Positions 8,696 through 16,443 of a stretch of 64,000 nt of DNA are shown here, in pieces; the first letter of the stretch is position 1, and the number at the start of each line of letters is the position of its first letter. Location: contig NZ_JAAFZH010000003.1 of assembly GCF_010435915.1 (NCBI RefSeq), forward strand, positions 62,001-126,000, in the 5' to 3' direction. Source of the stretch: Spirosoma terrae (GTDB taxonomy: Bacteria > Bacteroidota > Bacteroidia > Cytophagales > Spirosomataceae). A program made the translations under genes and the position numbers. The notes under the pieces were generated by a model. That model was not told the origin of the DNA. It was given only the letters and a program-made list of their open reading frames with translations, and ran no database searches.

Positions 8696-9457
8696 TCAGT
8701 GCTTTATATCTAAATTCCTAATTTGGGTTAAGTATTCGGTTGGTAATAAGGCTCGTTGTACCATTGATCGTAAGCCAAGTCTATTCAGAATTTTATACAA
8801 GCTGAACGAACCCGTAAACCAAGGTTTTTGGGGTAGATTTAATAGCCTGTTAACCTGTTCTGGCACCAAAATAGCCTGTACGCTCCTGAGTAAATTATAG
8901 CGCCAGTTACCGAGTTGCTCGCGATACCGCCGAAACAATTTATGCGTGAATTCGCTTTGTGCCAAATCCTGGTCGAGGTGGGCCTTCCGGTCGATGGCCC
9001 AGTCGGCGTAGTTGGTGGGCAAATCTGGTACGTTCATGCCAGCGCCGACTGCACGAAATGTCTGGAATAATTCGGTACGTTCGGCGTCGGTAAGTGGGCG
9101 GTGGAGCGTTTGGTAGGCGCGTTCTGAATAGTCGATCAGCATATAGAGCACATCGCGATAGGCCCAGTCGGGAATCTGATAGCCTCTCTTTTTTTCGACA
9201 CCGCCGTGGATGGCGCTCATGCGGGCAATGGCCTGACGAGCCTGTTGCTCGGGGGCAAAAACGATCTCTTGGGCGTAACGTACCGTCGAGAATAAACGGC
9301 CAATGGGATCGGCTGGTAGCTTTCCCGTAAAAAAAAGCCAGTCTACGGCTTTGTTCAGCGCAAATTCAGCGGCCGAGCCCGCAAAAACCAATAAGATTAC
9401 ATCGGCATCTCCCCAGATTCGGCGAACTATAGAGTCTGGTTTAACAAAAAAAGCCAT
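8696..9457 (-). CDS. MpaB-type oxygenase (DUF2236 family)
   Basis: A 253-aa protein. The start 'SIVRRIWGDADVILLVFAGSAAEFA' is the family hallmark for the DUF2236/MpaB group, whose members include the fungal mycophenolate-pathway oxygenase MpaB and rubber oxygenase Lcp-like relatives that bind b-type heme. Other conserved pieces are 'RLFSTVRYAQEIVFA', 'AIHGGVEKKRG', 'QIPDWAYRDVLYMLIDYSERAY' and 'WRYNLLRSVQAILVP'. No signal peptide or strong membrane span is visible. Its substrate in this organism is unknown. It sits 26 nt downstream of the OmpA-like gene on the same strand. Confidence 0.82.
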   Translation of the reverse strand: MAFFVKPDSIVRRIWGDADVILLVFAGSAAEFALNKAVDWLFFTGKLPADPIGRLFSTVRYAQEIVFAPEQQARQAIARMSAIHGGVEKKRGYQIPDWAYRDVLYMLIDYSERAYQTLHRPLTDAERTELFQTFRAVGAGMNVPDLPTNYADWAIDRKAHLDQDLAQSEFTHKLFRRYREQLGNWRYNLLRSVQAILVPEQVNRLLNLPQKPWFTGSFSLYKILNRLGLRSMVQRALLPTEYLTQIRNLDIKH

Positions 9458-9483
9458 CGGTACATTGTTCGTTATGTCAGCTA

Positions 9484-10215
9484 TTATAACGCTAAAACAA
9501 CGAATTCGACACGACGATTCTTTCGTTTATTGTCTTCGGAGTCATTAGGCGCGGCCGGACGTGTGTCGCCATATCCGCTGGCCCGCAGTCGATTTTCGGC
9601 AATACCCTGCCGGGTGAGATAACCGCGAATTACTTTAGCCCGGTTTTCGGACAGCGATAAGTTAAGTCGACGGTCGCCGACATTATCGGTATGGCCCGCA
9701 ATTTCAATAACCAGCGAGGGGGTTGTTGTCAGCGTTTTGACCAGCTTGTTGAGCTGAGGAAAAGACTCCGGGCGAAGAACATAGCTGCTTTGATCGAAGT
9801 AGACATTGTCGAGCCGGAAGGACTGGTTAACCTGTAGATTTCTGAAAATACTATCGGCTTTAGGGTCTTCTTTTTCCAGCAATACCGTGTACCCATAGTC
9901 GGGGCAGGTGTCACAGGTGACAACCATCACTTCTTCGGCTTCGTAATAACCTGACACTTGGGTGACGATGGTTAACGTATCAGTGCGGTTTAGGATAAAT
10001 ACGTATGGCTGCCCCGGTGTGCTTTTCCCTTCGAATGTTTTACGAGCCTGATGCGCTTTTACCGTAAATTTTGCGGGTAGCTCTGCGGCTGTTTTTTCAT
10101 CGGCGGCATTGATCGAGAATACGGTTTTCTGCGCTTTTATTGGCGTGACCCGTAGTTGGCTGTGGGCAGGGATCACAAAACCCAGAAAAAGAATAATAAC
10201 GGTTAGAATACGCAT
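9484..10215 (-). CDS. OmpA-family cell-envelope protein
   Basis: A 243-aa secreted protein. A signal peptide 'MRILTVIILFLGFVIPAHS' is followed by a beta-rich region (about 40-125), then the C-terminal OmpA peptidoglycan-binding domain (about 130-243). This has the motif 'IAGHTDNVGDRRLNLSLSENRA', 'LTRQGIAENRLRASGYGDTRP' and 'NRRVEFVV'. The Asp and Arg that bind diaminopimelate in OmpA-like domains are present. Two cysteines in 'VTCDTCPDYG' may form a disulfide. The protein should anchor to peptidoglycan; there is no N-terminal barrel. Confidence 0.92.
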   Translation of the reverse strand: MRILTVIILFLGFVIPAHSQLRVTPIKAQKTVFSINAADEKTAAELPAKFTVKAHQARKTFEGKSTPGQPYVFILNRTDTLTIVTQVSGYYEAEEVMVVTCDTCPDYGYTVLLEKEDPKADSIFRNLQVNQSFRLDNVYFDQSSYVLRPESFPQLNKLVKTLTTTPSLVIEIAGHTDNVGDRRLNLSLSENRAKVIRGYLTRQGIAENRLRASGYGDTRPAAPNDSEDNKRKNRRVEFVVLAL

Positions 10216-10279
10216 TGCAGTACGATCGTGGGGCTGATTACTTTACCGCAAATTGAATGCCGAATTGCTTTCTTATTGG

Positions 10280-10341
10280 CTACTAGCGGTTAAACAACCG
10301 AATAAAGGATTCATCCGAATTCGATGTTTAACCGCTAGTAG
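10280..10341. repeat. 17-bp perfect inverted repeat with 28-nt loop
   Basis: CTACTAGCGGTTAAACA at 10280-10296 is the exact reverse complement of 10325-10341. It lies between two minus-strand genes. It could terminate the NTF2-like gene or shape the leader of the OmpA-like gene. There is no strong T tract on either side. Confidence 0.6.
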
Positions 10342-10348
10342 ACTTTAC

Positions 10349-10786
10349 TTATAGTTTCACCGCCTGGCGAGCCAGGAGTTTCCAGTCTCCTTTTTGTTTG
10401 ACCCATACGAGCAAAACCGATATTTTAACCTGGCCGGGCTTACCCTGATTATTGGTCTCGGCCGAAAAGTTGTGTCTGACAAGCGCCGTATTGTCGACGA
10501 TTGAAATCGTTTGGTTCGTTAATTCGATGGTTTTAAAGTCTGATTCGCCACTGAGCAGGGCTTCCATAAAGGCCGCTTTATCCTCAATTTTGCCACTAGA
10601 GTGCCCATAGCTCAGTTTATCCGATGCAATGGCGGAAAGACCAGCCTTGTCGGGGTCGATCATCAGCTTCCGGAGTTTTTCGACTGCCTGGTTAACAGCC
10701 TGTTCCTGGTTCTGAGCAAAACAGGTAGCGGTGATCAGTGTGAAAAGGGAAACAACTACAAAGGTCAGTCTCTTAAGGTACATCAT
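10349..10786 (-). CDS. Secreted NTF2-like (SnoaL/DUF4440-type) protein
   Basis: A 145-aa protein with a clear signal peptide ('RLTFVVVSLFTLITATCFAQ', cleaved near 'FAQNQ'). The mature part has the NTF2-like order: an N-terminal helix 'AVNQAVEKLRKLMIDPD', 'LSYGHSSGKIEDKAAFMEALLSG', then strands 'TIELTNQTISIVDNTALVRHNFSAE' and 'ISVLLVWVKQKGDWKLLARQAVKL'. This fold often serves as a binding cup or small enzyme; no specific function can be read. ATG codons at 10786 and 10783 are both possible. Confidence 0.85.
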   Translation of the reverse strand: MMYLKRLTFVVVSLFTLITATCFAQNQEQAVNQAVEKLRKLMIDPDKAGLSAIASDKLSYGHSSGKIEDKAAFMEALLSGESDFKTIELTNQTISIVDNTALVRHNFSAETNNQGKPGQVKISVLLVWVKQKGDWKLLARQAVKL

Positions 10787-10894
10787 GCTGCTTTTAGGGT
10801 TTTAGGCTACGTTCTGCTTGTCAGAATAGTAAGTATTAGTGGCTTTTAAAGGCAGATGAAGAATAATGTTACTTGCAAGCGGTATCGAGTAAAA

Positions 10895-10928
10895 GCAAAA
10901 AAGCCAGCCCTGGTGGGAGCTGGCTTTC
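10895..10928 (-). terminator. lepA terminator
   Basis: On the minus strand the stem AAAGCCAGC/GCTGGCTTT with an 11-nt loop is followed by a T run, just after the lepA stop codon at 10932. Confidence 0.8.
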
Positions 10929-10931
10929 GGG

Positions 10932-12719
10932 TTAGTTTATTTTTAGAACGGCCATAAAGGCTTCCTGAGGAATTTCGACATTACCGACCTGTCTCATCCG
11001 TTTCTTCCCTTTTTTCTGCTTTTCAAGCAGTTTTCGTTTCCGCGAAATATCACCACCATAACACTTGGCCAATACGTCCTTACGTAGCGCACTGAGCGTT
11101 TCGCGGGCAATAATTTTCTGGCCGATGGCTGCCTGAATGGCAATTTCGAATTGCTGCCGAGGAATTAATTCCTTGAGCTTTTCACACAGTTTTTTACCCC
11201 ACTCGTATGACTTCGACCGGTGAACAATGGCGGAGAGCGCATCGACTTTGTCGCCATTAAGCATTACGTCCAGTTTTACCATGTCCGACTCCCGGTTGTC
11301 TATAAACTCATAGTCGAGGGAGGCATAACCACGGGAGATCGTCTTGAGTTTATCGAAAAAGTCGAATACGACTTCGGCTAGCGGCATTTCGAATTGAAGT
11401 TCAACCCGTTCGGATGTTAGATAAACCTGGTTTTTCAGGATACTTCGTTTATCCATACAGAGGCTCATGATACCACCGACATATTCCGATTTCGTGATGA
11501 TCTGCGCCCGGATGAAGGGTTCTTCAATATAATCGATCAGATTTGGTTCGGGCATTTCTGCCGGAGCCGATACCTGTATTTCCTCGCCTTTCGTGGTGGC
11601 TACTTCGAACCGTACCGATGGTACTGTCGTAATGACAGTCATGTCAAATTCGCGCTCCAGGCGCTCCTGCACAATTTCCATGTGAAGCATGCCCAGGAAT
11701 CCGCAACGAAATCCAAAGCCCAAAGCGGCCGATGTTTCGGGTTCCCATACGAGAGCAGCATCGTTGAGCTGGAGCTTTTCCATCGCATCGCGAAGGTCTT
11801 CGAATTCGCTGGTCTCTACTGGATAAATACCGGCAAACACCATTGGTTTTACTTCAGAAAACCCCTGGATGGCTGCCTTAGCTGGGTTGTCGATCGTTGT
11901 AACGGTATCGCCAACCTTTACTTCTTTAGCAACTTTAATACCCGAAATAAGATATCCTACGTCACCACATTCGATTGCATCTTTAGGAACCTGGTCTAAG
12001 CCGAGCGTTCCTACTTCATCGGCAAAATATTCTTTCCCAGTGTTCATGAACTTTACCTTATCGCCCTTGCGAATGCGGCCGTTCTTAACGCGAAAAATAA
12101 CCTCGATGCCCCGGTATGAATTGAAGTGTGAATCGAAGATCAATGCCTGCAACGGGCCTGATGGATCACCTTGAGGTGCTGGAATCCGCTCAACAATGGC
12201 GGCCAGGATTTCAGGAACGCCAATACCCTCTTTCCCCGATGCCGGAATAATGTCATCACGGTCGCAGGCAAGAAGGTCTACCATTTCATCCTTTATCTCT
12301 TCAGGTCGGGCGCCGGGCAGGTCGATCTTGTTCAGGACGGGGATGATGACCAGATCGTTGTTCAGGGCGAGATACAGATTCGAAATCGTTTGTGCCTCCG
12401 TCCCCTGTGAGGCATCTACCAGCAGCAATGCGCCTTCGCAGGCGGCAATCGACCGCGACACCTCATACGAAAAGTCAACGTGTCCTGGCGTATCGATCAG
12501 GTTTAGCGTGTAAAGCTCGCCTTTGTGCATGTATTCCATCTGGATGGCGTGGCTCTTAATGGTAATACCACGTTCACGCTCCAGATCCATATCGTCGAGC
12601 AATTGGGCCTGCATATCGCGGGCACCTACGGTCTTGGTGAACTCTAATAATCGGTCGGCCAGAGTGCTTTTACCGTGGTCGATGTGAGCAATAATGCAAA
12701 AATTACGGATATGCTTCAC
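10932..12719 (-). CDS. lepA: Elongation factor 4 (ribosome back-translocase)
   Basis: A 595-aa translational GTPase of the usual LepA length. The P-loop is 'AHIDHGKST' near residue 9, switch II is '[15 protein letters not shown]', and the G4 motif is 'NKIDLPGA'. The LepA-specific C-terminal domain is present, including '[23 protein letters not shown]'. EF4 binds paused ribosomes and promotes back-translocation or helps ribosome biogenesis. The start is a GTG at 12719, immediately before [15 protein letters not shown], as in most LepA proteins. It has its own terminator. The tRNA-like RNA gene at 12942-13099 lies upstream on the same strand but ends in a separate terminator. Confidence 0.98.
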   Translation of the reverse strand: MKHIRNFCIIAHIDHGKSTLADRLLEFTKTVGARDMQAQLLDDMDLERERGITIKSHAIQMEYMHKGELYTLNLIDTPGHVDFSYEVSRSIAACEGALLLVDASQGTEAQTISNLYLALNNDLVIIPVLNKIDLPGARPEEIKDEMVDLLACDRDDIIPASGKEGIGVPEILAAIVERIPAPQGDPSGPLQALIFDSHFNSYRGIEVIFRVKNGRIRKGDKVKFMNTGKEYFADEVGTLGLDQVPKDAIECGDVGYLISGIKVAKEVKVGDTVTTIDNPAKAAIQGFSEVKPMVFAGIYPVETSEFEDLRDAMEKLQLNDAALVWEPETSAALGFGFRCGFLGMLHMEIVQERLEREFDMTVITTVPSVRFEVATTKGEEIQVSAPAEMPEPNLIDYIEEPFIRAQIITKSEYVGGIMSLCMDKRSILKNQVYLTSERVELQFEMPLAEVVFDFFDKLKTISRGYASLDYEFIDNRESDMVKLDVMLNGDKVDALSAIVHRSKSYEWGKKLCEKLKELIPRQQFEIAIQAAIGQKIIARETLSALRKDVLAKCYGGDISRKRKLLEKQKKGKKRMRQVGNVEIPQEAFMAVLKIN

Positions 12720-12876
12720 GTAGGTGAATTGCTATTTAGAGATTATGCTTGATGTTTATGGTTTTTGGCTCAAAGTAAGTCGGCGTTAGTTGCTCAGTAA
12801 ACCAACCTGCTGAAATAATAAACCAGACAATAACCCACAAACGAATTTACCGGCAAAAATACGCATAAAAAAACAA

Positions 12877-12903
12877 ACGCCGGACTCATCTTGGAGCCGG
12901 CGT
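12877..12903 (-). terminator. Terminator of the tRNA-like RNA gene
   Basis: On the minus strand the stem ACGCCGG/CCGGCGT is followed by TTTGTTTTTTT. It lies about 39 nt beyond the 3' end of the tRNA-like fold, and no coding frame precedes it. Confidence 0.85.
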
Positions 12904-12941
12904 GTTCAATTACACTTCATCAACAAACTAAAAACCAAATG

Positions 12942-13099
12942 CTGTAGGAGGGGGACTCGAACCGCCCACGGTGCAGTTAGCCACAATACAACTCTGGTGG
13001 TCAACCCCAGTCGCCCTTGCGGGCGGCATTATACTGCGTTTATCCTTTATCACCACCCCCGAGACAGGAGGGCACGTCTGCCAATTTCGACATCCTACA
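12942..13099 (-). ncRNA. tRNA-like RNA, class II body with an 89-nt variable region
   Basis: Read on the minus strand. The acceptor stem TGTAGGA (13099-13093) pairs perfectly with TCCTACA (12949-12943), followed by G at 12942. The D arm carries 'GAAATTGGCAGACG', as in Bacteroidota tRNA-Leu, though its stem has only two good pairs. The anticodon stem CCCTC (13072-13068) pairs with GGGGG (13060-13056). The 7-nt loop CTGTCTC gives U33 and anticodon GUC (13065-13063), an Asp anticodon on a Leu/Ser-type body. The T arm has a TTCGAGT loop (12961-12955) and a 5-bp stem with one C-C mismatch. Between anticodon stem and T stem are 89 nt, against about 15-20 in normal class II tRNAs. This insert has its own helices: GCAGT/ACTGC, and CGCCC-GCAA-GGGCG at 13012-13025. 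No CCA is encoded. A promoter and a terminator frame it. It may be a divergent tRNA, a tRNA-Leu relic with an insertion, or a regulatory tRNA mimic. Confidence 0.75.
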
Positions 13100-13160
13100 G
13101 TGTGAGGAAAAAAACATCAAGAAGATCGGCGTGTGACCCCGCTCGATCAACTTGACAATG

Positions 13161-13193
13161 CAAATATAATAAGTCGATCTTGTTGATTGCAAA
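13161..13193 (-). promoter_or_regulatory. Promoter of the tRNA-like RNA
   Basis: On the minus strand TTTG (13193-13190), a 21-nt spacer and TATATTTG (13168-13161) match the Bacteroidota -33/-7 pattern well. Transcription should begin near 13154, leaving a 5' leader of about 55 nt before the acceptor stem, to be trimmed by RNase P if the RNA is treated as a tRNA. Confidence 0.7.
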
Positions 13194-13240
13194 TTTCATA
13201 TAAAAATTTCAAAAAATTTACAATCTCTTCAAAATAGAGC

Positions 13241-13248
13241 TATTTTTG
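13241..13248 (+). promoter_or_regulatory. -7 promoter element TATTTTTG for the Lrp-type gene
   Basis: A TAnnTTTG match 28 bp upstream of the ATG at 13276, giving an expected leader of about 20 nt. It is divergent from the tRNA-like RNA promoter, in the same 176-bp gap. It also argues against the in-frame upstream start at 13246, which overlaps the element. Confidence 0.55.
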
Positions 13249-13275
13249 TTGATAAACGTCAAAGACAAACTAAGA

Positions 13276-13755
13276 ATGAGCGAGAAAAATTTAGAAATTG
13301 ATAATACTGATCTGAAAATTTTAAGCTTATTGATGCAGGATGCCAATATGCCCTATACAGAAATCGGTAAACGAATCTTTGTTTCGGGGGGGACAGTGCA
13401 TGTGCGGATGAACAAAATGAAACAGATGGGCGTGGTACGCGGCTCTCAACTGGTCATTGATCATACAAAGCTAGGTTGGGATATTAGCGCGTACCTGGGA
13501 ATATATTTGGATAAAAGTTCGCTGTACGGAGAAGTTTCAGAACAGTTGGAAAAAATTCCGGAGGTGGTGAACGTCCATTACACAACGGGTATTTATAGCA
13601 TCTTCGCAAAAATTGTTTGTCGCGATACTCAACATTTGCGGGAGGTTCTGCACGATAAAATCCAGAAAGTTTCGGGTATTCAACGTACTGAAACATTCAT
13701 ATCGCTGGAAGAAAGCATCAGTCGCTCAATACCGTTTGCCGAGGTAAAAGAATAG
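13276..13755 (+). CDS. Lrp/AsnC-family transcriptional regulator
   Basis: About 159 aa from the ATG at 13276. The N-terminal AsnC-type helix-turn-helix is 'DNTDLKILSLLMQDANMPYTEIGKRIFVSGGTVHVRMNKMKQMGVV' in pattern, and the C-terminal part is a RAM ligand-binding domain ('DISAYLGIYLD', 'VNVHYTTGIYSIFAKIVC'). Proteins of this family form octamers and sense amino acids or related metabolites. The closest-looking group in Bacteroidota is the short AsnC-like regulator often found in a single essential-looking copy. Its target is unknown. It is divergent from the tRNA-like RNA gene, so it may regulate itself and that RNA from the shared gap. Confidence 0.92.
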   Translation: MSEKNLEIDNTDLKILSLLMQDANMPYTEIGKRIFVSGGTVHVRMNKMKQMGVVRGSQLVIDHTKLGWDISAYLGIYLDKSSLYGEVSEQLEKIPEVVNVHYTTGIYSIFAKIVCRDTQHLREVLHDKIQKVSGIQRTETFISLEESISRSIPFAEVKE

Positions 13756-13856
13756 CGGATCTGATCAGCTGTTGGAAAGACAGTCCACTATAAAGTGCAG
13801 GGTCATGAACCACAAATGACTTTTTGTACGTTATAAAAACCACTAACTTAAAGTTC

Positions 13857-14396
13857 ATGCAACCGAAAATTCATGCTACTACGGTCGTTGGCATTCGCCA
13901 CAATGGTCAGGTAGCACTTGGCGCCGACGGACAGGCGACGATGGGTAATACTATTGCCAAAAGTAATGTTCGTAAAGTACGCGTTTTAATGGGAGGGAAG
14001 ATTCTGGCGGGTTTTGCGGGGTCTACTGCTGATGCGTTTACATTGATCGAGCGGTTTGAAGAAAAATTAAATGCGTATGGTGGCAACCTGAAGCGGGCTG
14101 CTATCGAATTAGCGAAAGATTGGCGAACCGATCGTTATCTGAGTAAATTGGAAGCCATGCTTATTGTGGCCTCCAAAGATGATTTACTGATTGTATCCGG
14201 TACGGGTGATGTTCTTGAACCCGACAGTGAGATTGCCGCTATTGGCTCGGGTGGAGTTTACGCCCAATCGGCTGCCATTGCCCTTAAAAAGCACGCTTCA
14301 ACGCTATCGGCTGAAGAAATGGTCCGCGAAAGTTTACATATTGCGGCCGATGTGTGCATCTATACAAACCATAATCTGGTGGTTGAAACCTTGTAA
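13857..14396 (+). CDS. hslV: HslV, proteolytic subunit of the HslUV protease
   Basis: About 179 aa from the ATG at 13857, a threonine protease forming a double hexamer capped by the HslU ATPase. The conserved blocks '[20 protein letters not shown]', '[20 protein letters not shown]', '[19 protein letters not shown]', '[15 protein letters not shown]' and '[11 protein letters not shown]' match the E. coli enzyme closely. The mature N-terminal Thr should be the first Thr of 'ATTVVGI', so the seven residues MQPKIHA must be removed; E. coli has only Met there. An in-frame upstream start at 13824 is possible but lacks conservation. No hslU gene is in the window, so the subunits are encoded apart. 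Confidence 0.96.
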   Translation: MQPKIHATTVVGIRHNGQVALGADGQATMGNTIAKSNVRKVRVLMGGKILAGFAGSTADAFTLIERFEEKLNAYGGNLKRAAIELAKDWRTDRYLSKLEAMLIVASKDDLLIVSGTGDVLEPDSEIAAIGSGGVYAQSAAIALKKHASTLSAEEMVRESLHIAADVCIYTNHNLVVETL

Positions 14397-14460
14397 GCAA
14401 CTAATCTTTCCTGAATGGTGTGGATAACCGATCGGAAAGATAGGTTTGCTTGTTTCTTTT

Positions 14461-14468
14461 TATATTTG
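14461..14468 (+). promoter_or_regulatory. -7 promoter element TATATTTG of the CHASE3 kinase gene
   Basis: A perfect TAnnTTTG match 22 bp before the ATG at 14491. It makes the upstream in-frame start at 14446 very unlikely, because that start lies before the expected transcription start. Confidence 0.6.
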
Positions 14469-14490
14469 TGACAATCGATTTCCTGGCGTT

Positions 14491-15972
14491 ATGAAGTTTA
14501 TAAACCAGTCTGCTCCGAAGATTATGAACCGACGTATTGCGTTGGGTTTCTTTGTCGCCATGGTTCTTATTGCGTCAGGTTTTACGCTTTCCTTTTATAG
14601 CTATAATCAGTACGGGGAAGATACCGAGCGTGTCAGACATACATACGAGGTGGTTGGCTCTCTGGAAAATATTCTTTCGCTGGTGAAAGATGTCGAAACC
14701 GGATCAAGAGGTTATATTATCACCCACGATTCCGTTTATCTGGAACCCTATCAAACTGCTATTGCTCTTTTGCCCGGTCGATTAAGCCAGCTGCACACAT
14801 TGATGGGTGAAAATGCACTGCAGATTCGACGGATACAAACCCTTGACTCACTGGTAGGTGCCAAGCTGGAGATCGCTCAGATGCGGGTTAAAACCCTTTC
14901 TACTGATAAGATCTCGGAGCGGAAGCTGAGTGGCGAGGGAAGGAAACGGATGGAAGCATTACGTCGGCATATTTCCGTGATGGTTGATACCGAACGAACA
15001 CTCATGGAAATACGGAACAGGCAGGCTGCCCGGTCGTTTCGTAATACGCTGATCATTATTTTTTCTTTATCGCTGCTTACATTTTTGGCACTGGTAATTT
15101 CCTATCGTTTGCACGAACAGGAACTGGCTCGGCGGCAGCGAAATGAAGACCAGCTTCGGGCCTACGAAGCCAGATTAAAAGAACAAATTCGTCAGTTGGA
15201 AGCCTCTAATGAAGAACTGGAACGATTTGCGTTTGTGGCCAGTCATGACTTGCAGGAGCCACTTCGTAAAATCCAGTCCTTTGCGAATTTAATTACCGAT
15301 CGCTATGGCAATTTGTTTGATGGCGATAGCCTGATGTTCATGGACAAAATTGTTCATTCGGCGGAGCGAATGTCAAAACTAATTAAAGATCTGTTAAATT
15401 TTTCCCGGATCTCAAGCCATCAGGAGATATTCAGACCTGTAGCGCTGGGCACTATCATTCAACGGATTTTAGATGATCAGGAGCTACGTATCAAAGGGTT
15501 GGATGTGGATGTGGAAATTGGAGAGTTGCCCGTCCTTGATGCCATAAGTAGTCAGATGGATCATTTATTTGCCAATCTGATCTCAAATGCATTGAAGTTT
15601 ACAAAACCCGATGTAAAACCACTGTTGCGGATTCAATCCAGACCCGTTGACGGCGCCGATTATCCTGAATTAATTTCTGGTCGACGATACTTTGAGATTG
15701 TGGTTGAGGATAATGGAATTGGTTTTGATGAGAAGTATTTAGAGCATATTTTTAAAGTTTTTCAACGATTACACGGTAAGAGTGAATTTGAAGGCACAGG
15801 AATCGGTTTAGCGATCTGTAAACGCGTAACCGTTTCTCATCACGGTTACATTACGGCCCGTAGCCAACCTGGACAAGGAACCACATTTATTGTGATTCTG
15901 CCCGAAAGCCAATCACTACAAGATTATGATCGATCAAACCCAACCGAGACCTATTCATATTCTGCTAGTTGA
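14491..15972 (+). CDS. Sensor histidine kinase with CHASE3 domain
   Basis: About 493 aa. A transmembrane segment at about 14-34 ('IALGFFVAMVLIASGFTLSF') is followed by a periplasmic CHASE3 domain (about 35-180) with its hallmark 'VKDVETGSRGYIITHDSVYLEPY'. A second span (about 183-205) leads to a coiled coil, then HisKA ('FVASHDLQEPLRKIQSFA', phospho-His in 'SHD') and HATPase_c with N box 'ISNALKFTK', G1 'VEDNGIGFD' and G2 'GTGIGLAICK'. This architecture resembles the phytochrome-like/cyanobacterial kinases that pair with small Rcp1-type receivers. Such a receiver gene overlaps its 3' end by 47 nt. The signal is unknown. Confidence 0.95.
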   Translation: MKFINQSAPKIMNRRIALGFFVAMVLIASGFTLSFYSYNQYGEDTERVRHTYEVVGSLENILSLVKDVETGSRGYIITHDSVYLEPYQTAIALLPGRLSQLHTLMGENALQIRRIQTLDSLVGAKLEIAQMRVKTLSTDKISERKLSGEGRKRMEALRRHISVMVDTERTLMEIRNRQAARSFRNTLIIIFSLSLLTFLALVISYRLHEQELARRQRNEDQLRAYEARLKEQIRQLEASNEELERFAFVASHDLQEPLRKIQSFANLITDRYGNLFDGDSLMFMDKIVHSAERMSKLIKDLLNFSRISSHQEIFRPVALGTIIQRILDDQELRIKGLDVDVEIGELPVLDAISSQMDHLFANLISNALKFTKPDVKPLLRIQSRPVDGADYPELISGRRYFEIVVEDNGIGFDEKYLEHIFKVFQRLHGKSEFEGTGIGLAICKRVTVSHHGYITARSQPGQGTTFIVILPESQSLQDYDRSNPTETYSYSAS

Positions 15973-16390
15973 CGATGATGAGGACGATCGTTACCTCACT
16001 CGCGAAGCATTTCATCAACATTATCCGGCCAGTCGTATTTCATTCGCAGAAGATGGAGAGGACCTGCTCGATTTTCTGAACTATCAGGGACGATATACAG
16101 GAGCTGCTCATACGTTGCCAGAGTTAATACTGCTCGACCTGAATATGCCGCGCAAGGATGGACGTGAAGCATTGCGGGAAATCAAAGCCAGTGAACAGCT
16201 GCGGCATATTCCGATCGTAGTCCTGACAACGTCCGATGCCAAAGAGGATATCGAAACATCGTACTTCAATGGAGCCAATAGCTTTATTACGAAACCTCCC
16301 ACCTTTCAGCGGCTTAGTGAGGTTACGCAGGCTATTGGACAATACTGGTTTAACGTAGTAACGGTGTGTGACCACGAGTCCGAAGTATAG
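15926..16390 (+). CDS. Single-domain response regulator (Rcp1-like)
   Basis: A 154-aa stand-alone receiver with no output domain. The acidic pocket is D16-D18, the phospho-acceptor D71 in 'LILLDLNMPRKDG', and the switch residues lie in 'VVLTTSDAKED' and 'SFITKPP'. The long insertion between beta-3 and the core and the motif 'NMPRKDGREAL' are typical of Rcp1-family receivers that shuttle phosphate from CHASE3 or phytochrome kinases. Its ATG at 15926 is inside the kinase gene (47-nt overlap), which implies translational coupling and a partner relationship with that kinase. Confidence 0.95.
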   Translation: MIDQTQPRPIHILLVDDDEDDRYLTREAFHQHYPASRISFAEDGEDLLDFLNYQGRYTGAAHTLPELILLDLNMPRKDGREALREIKASEQLRHIPIVVLTTSDAKEDIETSYFNGANSFITKPPTFQRLSEVTQAIGQYWFNVVTVCDHESEV

Positions 16391-16396
16391 TTGTTT

Positions 16397-16435
16397 TAAA
16401 CGTGATTTGGCATACCAACTGCCAAATCACGTTTA
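16397..16435. terminator. Terminator between convergent genes
   Basis: A perfect 16-bp inverted repeat, TAAACGTGATTTGGCA at 16397-16412 and its complement at 16420-16435, with a 7-nt loop. It sits between the receiver gene (ends 16390) and the minus-strand PBP4 gene (ends 16444) and can serve both. Confidence 0.8.
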
Positions 16436-16443
16436 CCGGGTTC

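Noticed and set aside
12942..13099. Possible tmRNA or group I intron-containing tRNA-Leu
   Set aside because: tmRNA would be several hundred bases with a coding tag and different end motifs. A group I intron would sit in the anticodon loop and be over 200 nt, whereas here the loop is intact and the insert is in the variable region.
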